A stretch of DNA of 64,000 nucleotides from Nicotiana tabacum (Eukaryota > Streptophyta > Magnoliopsida > Solanales > Solanaceae): assembly GCF_000715075.1 (NCBI RefSeq), contig NC_134089.1, forward strand, positions 69,732,697-69,796,696, written 5' to 3'. The notes under the pieces were generated by a model that made no database searches, was not told the DNA's origin, and saw only the letters and a list, made by a program, of their open reading frames with translations. A program made the translations under genes and the position numbers. Below are positions 33,413 to 43,883 of the stretch, one piece after another. How positions within the stretch are numbered: the stretch's first letter is position 1; the number at the start of each line of letters is the position of its first letter.

Positions 33413-35799
33413 ATGATATAGATACAACATAAAATAAGTCTCTCATCATCAACCAAATATGGAATCACTATAACACTCTCCCAAACTCGGTAGTGCAAAG
33501 TCATGAGCAACTACGTAATGTACAATTGCGTCTCAAATGTAAAAATAATGTCCAAATCAAACAACAGTAGAATAGATTAGAAGGAAACTTCACAAACGGT
33601 GAATCAAGTACATCATCTCACCACGAAGTCTCCAATCAGCTGCTAAGTTCCCTTCTAAATGTTGCTAGGTCCAATACAAAGATCTTCACAAAAATATACA
33701 GAATTGTGGAGTGCAAATACAATGTGTACCCAGTAACGATCAAGTCTTACCCCCATAAAATAGTGCTCGGGTTTTGACAAAAGTGATACAATTCTGAAAT
33801 CTAATAAGATCATAATTTTGTATAATAAATGAAGGAACAACCAAGAAATTACAAATACAAATAGTAAGGGACGCAACCAGCAATCAGCTATTAAGTATGG
33901 TTTTCAAGTCAGTTAATCATGATGCAAGTAAGGCATAGTATCAGCATATATGGATGATATGCATCAAGTAGCATGTATATGCATGTCTTTACATGAGTCT
34001 ATAATATCAATGCATGATAAATATTCAAACTTTACAAAAACTGACACTATCAGTGCCCAACACTCCTAGTGTCAACAACACACATAAGGCCCAAGGTAGA
34101 ATGGGTGATCAGGTGACTTCGAAAGGATAGATCCAAATCCATACACTAAGTATCACAGCTCCATCATATATTAATACCTCATAAATCAGTCATCGAACCG
34201 CATAAAATATTTGTACCATCATGCTCAATCATAATATCTGCACGGAATGTCCCATCATGCCCAATCATAATATCTGCACGGAATGTCCCATCATGCCAAT
34301 CTCAATCCATAATAGAGTATAGGTTAAGAACTAGATACAGAAAATAACAACATAAATATGTGCATCTGTAGAAGTATGAATACAACTACAACTACAGCGT
34401 ATAAATTCAACATTTTGATTAACCTTTCATGTCAAAAAAAGCATCAAAAGCCTAAACATAATACCTAGCATGACTAAAGTTTCTCGATAATCATACAAAT
34501 AAAAAAAGCATAGAAAAGAAGAAATATATCTCAAATAAATTACAAAGAAGCCTAAGTTCTACCCAAAGTATGATAAAAACTATAGTGCCCGCATATACAC
34601 TCATTACCTCACATATATGTCGCCCCCAAACATGTATTATTTTGCATATAAGCCCATTTTCAATGAAAAAATCTCTTAAATCAAGGTTAGACAAGCTAAT
34701 TACCTTATCTAGAACAAGCTTCAACCGTCCAATAAAAACATCCCCCTATCTGTAACCTCTAAATACTCCACCTCTAGACAAGCAATACTTAACAAGGTCA
34801 AATAAAGTTATAGAAACCAACTCCAAATATTAATTTTTAATATTAAATCAAATCTCAAAAGTCAACTTGGGACCACATGATTGAAATCTTAATCTAAGGT
34901 TAGTTCTCATTGGCCCATATACCCTCGAGTCTAAATATGTGATTAGTTTTTAAATTTGAGTCCATATCAATGTTCAAAATAGCAAAATACACTATCTTAA
35001 GTGTTAGGTAAAAACCTCAATTCACTCTTTTGATTCCATATTTTCGGTGTAAAAATCTATGGGGAATCACGATACAAAATCAAATCCAATTCAGAATTAC
35101 TTACCCTTAATATTAGGGTAAAATTCCTCTTCAAAATATCCTGTTCTCGTTCTCCAAAACTCAAAAATGATGAAAATGAGCTGAATGGCAAAATCTGGAC
35201 AAAACATACCCCTGGAGAAAATTTCTTTTATGTGATCCTGAACGCCAACTGACATTGATCCTATGAGATTGCAACCTTCCCTCACACGATCACAATTTAT
35301 TTCCTGACAACCTTAGGTGATCGTGTACCCCTCCATGTGATCGTGAAGCACATAATATCCCTTTCCCAAATCCTTGTACGCAATCGTAAGACACAGCTCC
35401 GCAATCGTGATTCACTACAATGCACCAGCAAGCCAGCAAGTCCAACTTGTATTAGAATATTTTGAAACCGCCCCAAAACTCACGTGGGCTCCTTGGAACC
35501 TCGTCCAGTCATCGTAAAAAGTTCATATACCCTATAAAAACTTGTCCAAAGGCTCAAAAAAGCAAAAACAACATCAAAACCAAGAATTAAGCATCAGACA
35601 AAATATTTCAAATTCTCTTAAGTTCAAAATTCCAACTTTCGGCTGGAAGTGTTGAATCAACACTGGGCCACCCCAAAACCAAATCAAATATAAGTAGAAG
35701 TTAAAAATCATCATACAAACCTATTAAATAAACATAAGAAACATACGAAAGCATCAAATAGAGGAATGGATTCTAGAACTCAAAGGTCGGCTCGTTATA
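33413..35799 (-). mobile_element. Main part of the 3' LTR of element E (Tekay-type)
   Basis: On the minus strand the LTR starts about 35799 (TATAACGAGCCGACC, a decayed TGTAACGACCCGGCC) directly at the end of the pol frame, and continues leftward to 33418, then 26961-26841 beyond element C. A 37-bp duplication lies at 34226-34310. Several stretches match 22216-22750. No coding capacity is seen. Total LTR length is about 2.5 kb. Confidence 0.72.
34226..34310 (-). repeat. 37-bp direct repeat in element E LTR
   Basis: CAATCATAATATCTGCACGG is followed by AATGTCCCATCATGCC twice in succession. Its place in the LTR is comparable to that of the 38-bp array in the left LTR (1311-1483). Confidence 0.75.
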
Positions 35800-36890
35800 T
35801 TCTCCACATCTTAAACAAATATTCGTCCTCGAGTGAGTATAAAAATATACCTATACTGCTGAAATGGTGTGTATATCTGCTCTGCATATCTAATTCGGAC
35901 TCCCACATAGCCTCCTCGCTCGATTTCCTTCTCCAAAGTGCCTTCACCAAAGCAATCTCTTTTGACCATAACTTCTGAATCTGCATGTCTAGTATAGCTA
36001 GTAGCTCTTCTTCATAGTCCAAATACTCATTTAAATGCACTGTTCGGAAGTCCAGAATATGTGATTTATCTTCATTATACTTCTGAATCATAGAAACATG
36101 AAACATTGGATGTACTCCCTATAGGCTAGGAATCAATGCAAGCTTATAAGGAACCTCACCAACTCTCTCCAACACCTCAAATGGGACAATGAACCTCATA
36201 CTCAACTTACTCTTTTTTCCAAACATCATCACACGTTTCATGGTGAAACTTTTAGATGTAGCTTCTCACTCTCTGTGAATATCATATCACGAACCTTCTT
36301 GTTTGTATAGCTCTTTTGCCAACTTTGTGTAGTCTAAAGTCTTTCTTGAATGAACTTTACCTTTTCCATAGCAATCATATACCACATCTGTACCCGATAA
36401 CCTAGCCTCATCAGGATCGAACCAACCAATAGAAGATCGACACCATCTATCATATAAAACCTCATATAGAGACATCTTAATGCTAGACTAGTTACTATTA
36501 TTGTAAGAAAACCTCTAAAGTAAGAATTGATCTGAATGACCTTCAAATTCAATCACATAGCGCGCAACATATTCTCATGAGTCTGAATAGATCGCTCGGA
36601 CAAACCATCCGTATGTGGGTGAAAAGTCGTGCTAAGTTCAACTTGCATACTCCCACTGAAAAGCTCTCCAAAAGTGAGATGTGAACTGAGTACCACGGTC
36701 TGAAATAATAGAGATAGGCACGCCATGAAAATAAACTATCTCCTGGATGTAAATCTGGGCTAACCTCTCCAAAGTATAAGTAGTCAACACCGGTATGACA
36801 TGCTCAGACTTGGTCAACCTATCCACGATAACCGAAATAGCATCAAACTTTCTCAAGATACATGGTAAGCTTACTACAAGGTCCATAGTG
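35795..36890 (-). pseudogene. 3' end of pol of element E: integrase and chromodomain
   Basis: Three minus-strand frames are pieces of one Tekay-type polyprotein. 36638-36886 is part of the integrase catalytic core (VIVDRLTKSEHVIPVLTTYT, ISDRGTQFTSHFWRAF), with two of the acidic catalytic positions visible. 36287-36475 is the integrase C-terminal part (SLYEVLYDRWCRSSIGWFDP) with an Arg-to-Trp change. 35795-36106 is the C-terminal tail with the chromodomain-like region (MFHVSMIQKYNEDKSHILDF, LEDEYLFKMWRI). The last stop overlaps the LTR start. Everything upstream (gag, protease, RT, RNase H) is missing, ending near 36890. Not functional. Confidence 0.85.
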
Positions 36891-36959
36891 ATATGATCCT
36901 ACTTCAACTCCTATATAACCATATTCTGAATCAAAACTACAAGAAACATCTATAATACA

Positions 36960-37560
36960 TGCACACAAGATAATGAACCAAAGTATATTTTCTCTAGTCT
37001 TAGAATTAACCAATTTGCTTATATTTTCTCTAGCCTTAGAATTAACCAGTTTGCTCCTCTACTTCTTCTCATTATCTTTCAACTTCTCTATATAAGATTG
37101 GAATTACTCCAATTGAGCTTTAATCTTGTTCATCTTTTCCCCTTCTATGTCATTTTCAACCTTTAAATCTGCCCTATGCTTGTCAGATTTTTCAAAGCCT
37201 TCTAATTCCCTCTCAAGTTCATCTATTTTATCAACCAGTTTTTGAACAACAAATTTCGACCTAGGATAAATTTTGTCATCCTTCCAAACAAAAATTCACA
37301 AGATCGTGGACCCTAAGATAAATAACAAAAGGAAATTAATCATTGATAACACCTTCAATTATCTACAATTCAATTATTGAAGAATCTTCACCCTTATTTA
37401 CCTCATAGTATAGACAAACCTAATATCTTCTTCCTAGGTTCCTTTGGGTCCAAGCTATTAACAAAGGAAGCATAAACCCATGGTTGTATCGAGCTTCTCC
37501 ATGTGACTCATTCTGTTCCTTTTCCATATAAATCCTAATCAAATTCAAGAATTTTAAAGG
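36960..37560 (-). pseudogene. 5' exons of an unidentified plant gene, truncated
   Basis: On the minus strand an ATG at about 37528 begins MEKEQNESHGEARYNHG. A second segment just after a TTTGTTTGGAAG acceptor-like site (about 37283) encodes a charged coiled coil: FVVQKLVDKIDELERELEGF, then KSDKHRADLKVENDIEGEKM. Downstream (36978-37130) the frame has stops and a 40-bp tandem duplication containing AATTAACCAATTTGCTT. The upstream minus-strand DNA is T-rich and contains CCCTAGTTTCTTCTTC, a common look of plant 5' UTRs, now split by a solo LTR. The 3' part was lost at the junction with element E. I do not recognise the family. It could also be part of another repeat. Confidence 0.4.
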
Positions 37561-37832
37561 TATTACAACAACTACCAAACAAATAAAAGATACCAAATCA
37601 TATAACTAAAGGACGAAATATTTAAAAGCATCAGCCATATTTTAGTGTTTAAACAAGAAAGATTGAATTTTAGGAGAAAGAAAAAAACAATAATAAAATA
37701 AAGAAGATCGAGCTTAATCAAATACACGAACAAAATTACGGAGGAGAAATATTAACTTTTGCTTTAAAAATCAGAACTTTAAAGGCCAATATATTGTAAA
37801 ATCATTAGAATATAGATGAAGAAGAAACTAGG
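37561..37832 (-). other. AT-rich 5' UTR or leader intron of the truncated gene
   Basis: T-rich on the minus strand, without frames or repeat similarity to the rest of the window. If the solo LTR is removed it joins 40605 onward. Confidence 0.35.
37828..37832. repeat. Target site duplication of the solo LTR (CTAGG, pair at 40600-40604)
   Basis: Exact 5-bp direct repeat adjoining both LTR termini. Confidence 0.95.
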
Positions 37833-40599
37833 TGTAACCACCCGGCCGGTCATTTTAAGAAGCAACGCCCCGATCCCCTATTAACTACTTTTTCCGAGTT
37901 TGTTTCTGCTATTTTGATTCACCGGGATGTTTGATTTTGAGTTTCGGAGTGTTTTGGGACACTTAGTCCCTAAATAAGAGCTTAAGGCTTTAGAATTTGG
38001 ACCGTAGTCGAAGCAGTGTAAAGATGGCCTCAGAATGGAATTTTGTCGATTCCCTAGCCCCGTTGAGTGATTTCGGGCTAAGGGGCGTGTTCGAATTGTG
38101 TTTTGGAGGTCCGTAGCTTTTTTAGGCTTGAAATACCAAAATTTGAATTTTTGAAGTTTCCAGTTCGATAGTGATTTTGATATCGGGGTCGGAATGAAAT
38201 TCAAGAGTTAGAGTAGCTCCATAGTATTGAATGTGACGTGCTTGCAAAAGTTTAGGTCATTCGGACGAGGTTTGATAGACTTTTTTATCGAAAGATTAAT
38301 TTGACAGTTTTGGAGTTCTTAGGCTTGAATCCGATGTTAAATTGGTATTTTGATGTTCTTTTGAGCGTTCCGAAGATTGGAACAAGTTTGAATGATATTT
38401 TAGGGTTGGTTGGCATGTTTGGTTGAGGTCTCAGGGGCCTCGGGTGTGTTTCGGATGCTCAACGGGTCATGTTGGAACTTAGAAAAATTGTAGAAAATTG
38501 CAGCAACCCAGTTCTGGTTTCCTTCTTCGTGTTCGTGAGTGGAGTCTCGCATTCTCGAAGAAGAGCTAGGACTGGGGGAGGTTTAATTCTTCGCGTTCGC
38601 GAAGGTGCTCCCGCGTTCACGAAGCTGGGAGGTCTTATACCTACGCGTTCGCGAGGGTAGTTCCGCGTTCACGTAGGTGGAGGAAATGGTGCATCGCGTT
38701 TGCGACCAGGACATCGCGTTCGCGATGAGGGAAAATGGACCCAAGCGGAGTTGTACTTCGCGAACGCCAGGGTCCTTCTGCATTCGCAAAGAAGGAAATA
38801 CCTGGGCAGAATGTTTAAGTTCAAATCGAGGGTTTAGCCATTGTTGTGAAAACTAAAGCTTGGGAGCTCGGATTTGAGCGAGGTTTTGAGGGATCTTTAG
38901 AGATATCGATTGGGTAACAATTCTTAACTTCGTTTTTCTTGTAACCCATTAATCTAAACATGAATTCATCATTTAATTTCGGAATTTGGATGAAAATTGG
39001 GGGAAAGTTCTTAGACATAAATTTCAAGCTTTGATTGGGGATTTGACATTCGATTTGGATAATTTTGGTATGGTTAGACTCGTGAGAGTATGAGGTTTCT
39101 GAAAATGTAAATTTTACCCAATTCCGAGACATGGGCCCGGAGGGCATTTTGGTCAATTTACCTAATTTCGCGTATTAACTTAGAATTAATTAGTGGAATC
39201 AGTTACTTAAAGTGTTATTTATATTATGCAATTGATTTGAATAGATTTGGGCCATTTTGAGTCGAGTACTCGTGGCAAGAACGTGATTTTGGGTTGATTT
39301 TGAGCCGGTTCGAGGTAAGTGGTTTGTCTAACCTTGTGTGGGGGAACTCCCCTTAGGATTTGATATTATTGATATTTGAAATGCCTTGTACGTGAGGTGA
39401 CGAATGCGTACTTGTGCTAATTGTTGAAAATTTGGTTTTCTATAAGTAATTTTAACTGTGTTTTCTTTCCTGTTTATACTATTTGCAATTTAAACCTGTT
39501 GTTAGCTTAGGGAAGCATGTCTAATTGACTTAATTGCTTTATTTTCTCAAACAACCTTATTTAGCTTATCTGCTGTATGTTAGGCTAGATATATCTGTTT
39601 TACCTTGGTATATAATTTGAATTGAATTGTGTATTTTTCTTATTGTTGCTATGTGTTTACTTTGGGACTACGGGACGGTATCCCGGAAGCTCTCCTTGTA
39701 TGTTTACTTTGGGACTACGGATGTATTTCGGGAGATCCCCCTGCACTTTTATATTGGAACTACAGGACTGCACCCTGTAGATTCTCTCAATATTGGGTGT
39801 TTACATTTGGGACTACAGATCGGGATTCCGGTAGATCCCCCCGCACTATGAGTTGGACTACGGGACGGTATCCCGGGAGATTCACTGGATACATATATTG
39901 GGATTACAGGACAGTATCCTAGGAGATTCCTGGTTGTTATCTTTGAGTTGAGCTATACTCTTTTCCGTGATTATCTTGTCTCTATTATAGTTGATGTTGC
40001 TCTTTCTATTCTATGTTATTTCTTACTGTTGCACTTAATTATACTGTCGTATTCTATACTGTTATACCTTATATTTCATTAATCTCAGTAGGGCCCTGAC
40101 TTTCCTCGTCACTACCCTTCCGAGGTTAGGCTTGGCACTTACTAAGTACCGTTGTGGTGTACTCATGCCTTTTCTGCGCATATTTTTCATGTGCAGATCC
40201 AGGTACTTCCACTCAGTCTTATCACACTTGAGGCGAAGCGCTTTCATAGAGACTTCGAGGTATATCTGTTGCGTCCGCAGATCGAAGAGTCCCTTTCTAT
40301 TCTCATTACTAGTATAGCCCTTCTGTATTTTCCCTTTTGATAGATATTTCTGGAGTTAGAGCTTTTTATGTAAACTCTTAGCTTGCGATTCATGGGGTTC
40401 CAGATTTTGGGAGTGTTAGATTGAGATTTTGTATTGTTATATGCCCGGCGACATTTTAAATAGTGTTTCCTTTTGTTATCTCAGTTTTAAATTGTTTTCT
40501 TTCCGCAATTATTTTTTTTTCGCATTTGTTAGGCTTACCTAGTCGTAGAGACTAGGTGTTGTCACGATAGTTCACGGAGGGCGAACTAGGATCGTGACA
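37833..40599 (+). mobile_element. Solo LTR, Tekay/Del type
   Basis: The 2767-bp LTR starts TGTAACCACCCGGCCGG and ends GGATCGTGACA. CTAGG stands on both sides (37828-37832 and 40600-40604), an exact target duplication, with no PBS, PPT or internal region. It therefore arose by LTR-LTR recombination of a complete element. It has CpG-rich words built on CGCGTTCGCGAAG (38530-38790), a GAGGTAAGT-like site near 39314, a tandem array (39654-39930) and the CCTCGTCACTACCCTTCCGA block. The first 165 bp match the LTR piece at 48660-48826. Confidence 0.95.
39654..39930 (+). repeat. Degenerate tandem repeat with dyad cores in the solo LTR
   Basis: About six units share TTGGGACTACGGGACGGTAT followed by CCCGGGAGATCC. 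Each unit contains an imperfect inverted repeat (ACGGGA...TCCCGG). The unit length is about 40-50 bp. Confidence 0.75.
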
Positions 40600-40604
40600 C
40601 TAGG

Positions 40605-42956
40605 GTTCTTGAGTTTTATCGGGTAAAAAATTGTAAGAATAGATATTACCGTTGGGGGTGGGGGATGAAGGGTGCATGGGTGGGTTTAAAGCTTAAAAAA
40701 AAGATAAAGACGCGCTCACAGAAGACTGCGGGTGCAGGGCTTATGAGGAGGTAAATAAATTCTATTGTTACAAGAATAGTAGGATGTTAGGTCACATGCA
40801 AAGTTTAAGTTATAAATGACTTTTTAGCACTAGTTTAATGAGTATTTTATGTCATTTTTTGTAAATTAGTTTTAGGGTACGCGCGATGTGAGCGAATCCT
40901 GTTTCAATGAGTATAATTTATTTTAAAATAGTATTGGGTTGCAAAATAAAAATGTAAGTTCTTAAAGATGATCATAAATATCGGTTGTATATAACTAACT
41001 CAATAATTAAAGAAACTATCTCAGAAGTCCTCAATCATCAGTAATTCCACTTATAATTTGTTCCAAATTTATAATTTCATAATTTCAATTTCACGAGTTG
41101 CTTCCTTTTCAATTATAGTTAGAATACATAGCCCTTAGAATCTAAATAATCTTGAAGGATACAAGTTACAACATATAAGCATGCAACTAATAATCGACGA
41201 ACTTTAAATAAGCACAAAATCAAAGTGTAATAATAAACAAAAAAGACGTTAAAAAAAATAAAAAAATAAAGCAAGCTAGTAAGAGAATCTACGATTTACA
41301 GCTAGCAAATAAACCCAATCATATTGAGCTAAATGTATCATGGAGTAAAAGTTAAAAGATTACATAAATTATTTTGTTAATTTTGTGTATGTTATTGATT
41401 TCTGCTCAATATTTTACATAGTTATAATACTACGTTTAAAATATTTAAGACTAAAAGTATAATATTAAATAATATTATTAGTACAATAATCTTATTTATG
41501 TTTAAATATCTTGTTATAAAAGAATTTTATATTAAATATAAACGTAAAAGTTATTAAAAAGTGAACTACCTACGCTATTATCCAAGAATCCATACCTCTT
41601 TTTTCTTAAATCTTTCTGTTCTTCCTTTATCTATTTTTTATAATTTATATTTCATTTAAGTGACAGTCTTATACAAAGTGAAATTTTAATAAAGTTTAAA
41701 ATATTATAAATTTTTACATAGTGCAAATAAGAAAACAAATTAATAAGTAAAATTTTAGTTTATTATAAGCTCTTAAATATTAAAAAATAATTAAATAACT
41801 ATTAGATAAAGTGTTTCTTAAAATATTTACATAAAAGGGACTTCGCAATATAATTTTTTTTGTGATAAAGATCAAGTTTGAACGGAAAAGAAAAAACGTT
41901 AATTTTAAATTCTAGTCATTCATTCTAGGTGACTATTATTTCATTATTAGTCGTATTCTATTGGATGGTAGTACTCACGTTTTTTTTTTAATTTAATTAA
42001 ATTATTATGATTCGTAAAGTCTAAAAATTAGGACTTCTTACTTAGTTCAATAAGAAAATTTTTGATAACCAAAATTTTAGGTGATTTAAGTATCCTAAAT
42101 AATAAGAAAGTTACTTAAATTATAATTGTGTCTAACATGAAATTTACTTTAAATGATAAAAATACGAAGGATATTTCGGTAAGAATTTTTGTACTTTTAA
42201 TACATATAGATTAAAATTTATCAAAATACACGTATGCACACGGCATCACGAGCAAAGCATTCCGGCAGGCGGCTGCTGAAAAAGCGTGACTTCACGCGAT
42301 ACCTTTAGCGACTATTTTTCCTTTTTATAAAAAAAGAAAACAACTCAGTCTCTCTTTCAATTTTCTCCTTTTCGTTAGGCGTTGGAACACTCTGCTGGGC
42401 TTTGAGCTTTTGGTCCCCCCTCATTAACTGAAAATATGGGACCCTCAGACACTGTGCACGTGGCAATGAAACAGAGCACCTAACCCCACGGACAAGTAAG
42501 ATTCGAAGGCCTGTCTCTGGGCCCCACAAGTCTAATCAAATCATTTTGGACTTCTCTAAAATTTTCAAACGGAAAAATATTTTCTTTTCTTTCCTCTACC
42601 CCACTTTTGGTAAGAGCCGTGGAAAGAGTGTGTTTTTGGGTGTGGAATTTGTGTGTACAGTAAAAGGAAAAAGGAAATAGGACCAGTTTTTATAACTTTT
42701 TTTATGAAAATGGAACCCTCAGTCACGAAAAAGTCAAGAAAGGAACCAATCACAATAAAGCCGTGTGTTAATCATCAATTTTTCTTTGCTCATATCCTTT
42801 ACTTCATTGTCGGGGACACGTTTCGAGTATCGACCTTACGTTGTTGGAACGTTTATGATACTCCACATTGGCTTGTGCTTTGTTTTCTTTATGTAGAAAA
42901 ACAATGGAGTTATTAATTGATATTTGTTAAATAAAAATTAGAGTGAAAATGCCAAT
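40605..42956. other. AT-rich low-copy DNA, no gene found
   Basis: No domain, tRNA or retroelement similarity is seen. 41000-42240 is extremely AT-rich. At 42240-42560 the composition rises to more balanced text with a TATA-like TTTATAAAAA (about 42323), a pyrimidine-rich stretch after it and a CACGTG box, which could be a promoter of a lost gene. The minus-strand frame 42305-42529 has no recognisable features. Confidence 0.5.
42457..42462. promoter_or_regulatory. G-box-like palindrome CACGTG
   Basis: GTGCACGTGGC contains a perfect G-box (CACGTGGC), a plant bZIP/bHLH target motif, inside the short region of balanced composition. Single motifs like this occur by chance, so only a weak call. 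Confidence 0.25.
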
Positions 42957-43224
42957 TACCCCTTCGTTTCATATTATATGAGGTAGTTTGACTCGGCAAG
43001 GAGTTTAAAAAAAAAAACTTTTGAAATTTGTGGTCTTAAAAGCTTAAGGGATAAAAAGTTTGTGGGACCATGACATTTGTGTGGTTATAAAAGCTTCTCA
43101 TTAAGGGTAAATGAGTAAAATGAAAGAGTTAAAGTTGAATTATTTCCAAATTTAGAAATACGTCATTTATTTTGGAACAGACTAAAAAGGAAAGTACTTC
43201 ATTTAATATGAAATGGAGGGAGTA
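42957..43224. mobile_element. Stowaway-like MITE
   Basis: The left end TACCCCTTCGTTTCATATTA and the right end TAATATGAAATGGAGGGAGTA are inverted repeats of the Stowaway type (TACTCCCTCCGTT...), flanked by TA. The 268-bp body has no frame. Stowaway MITEs are mobilised by Tc1/mariner-like transposases. The left end has decayed at three positions. Confidence 0.8.
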
Positions 43225-43232
43225 CTAGTTTC

Positions 43233-43800
43233 AATATATATATATATATATTGGTTGATTGGATATGCTCTAAAGAAAAAAGAAATATTTAAAATTTATG
43301 ATCTTAGATACTCTCTCCAACTTATGATCTTAAACTTATGGCCCGCTTTACGTGAGTTTTTGGCTTTTTTCACACATTAAAAAATTAATCTTTTAACATT
43401 AGTTAATAATAAAATTGATCATACTAACCTTAATTTGCTCATTAGAAATATAACAAACTATTCCTATACTATTTATTCCAAGGATAATTTTGAAAAGAAA
43501 AAATTACTTCCTTCTTGATATCTGAAAAAATCAGATATTGTGGACTATAAAAAAAAGCCTAAAAATCACTTAAAGTAGATCGGAGGGAGTATAATATAAA
43601 ATATGTGTTGCTTTAAAATTTGTGAAACTTGTGATTTCAATATTTCATAATATTGGTTTGGCTATAAAAGTTTACTATTAAATTAAAGATAAAATAAGAA
43701 GTTGAATATAAATTATTTTCAAATATAAAATATATTATTTTTTTTTTTGAAATAGACTAATAAAAAAATAATATTTTTCTTTTTGGAACGAAGAAAGTAT
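43233..43800. mobile_element. Second Stowaway-like MITE split by a third
   Basis: The right half (about 43600-43800; TGGCTATAAAAGTTTACTAT, then GGAACGAAGAAAGTATA) follows the right half of the 42957-43224 MITE (TGGTTATAAAAGCTTCTCAT). A left-half remnant precedes 43310. Between them, about 43309-43592 ends TCGGAGGGAGTA. Inside it CCGCTTTACGTGAGTTTTTG near the left is the inverted counterpart of CTAAAAATCACTTAAAGTAG near the right, so it is a separate MITE nested in the older one. Exact borders are uncertain. Confidence 0.55.
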
Positions 43801-43883
43801 AGTTGTTATATTATTCTTTGCCTTTTAAGGTATTTGTGCACTTTTAAGAAAAAATGTAACAGTCTTAGTTATAAGAATATTTG

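Noticed and set aside
37821..40620. Short plus-strand frame ATGAAGAAGAAACTAGGG across the empty solo-LTR site
   Set aside because: Twelve codons only, and the local context is better read as a minus-strand 5' UTR.
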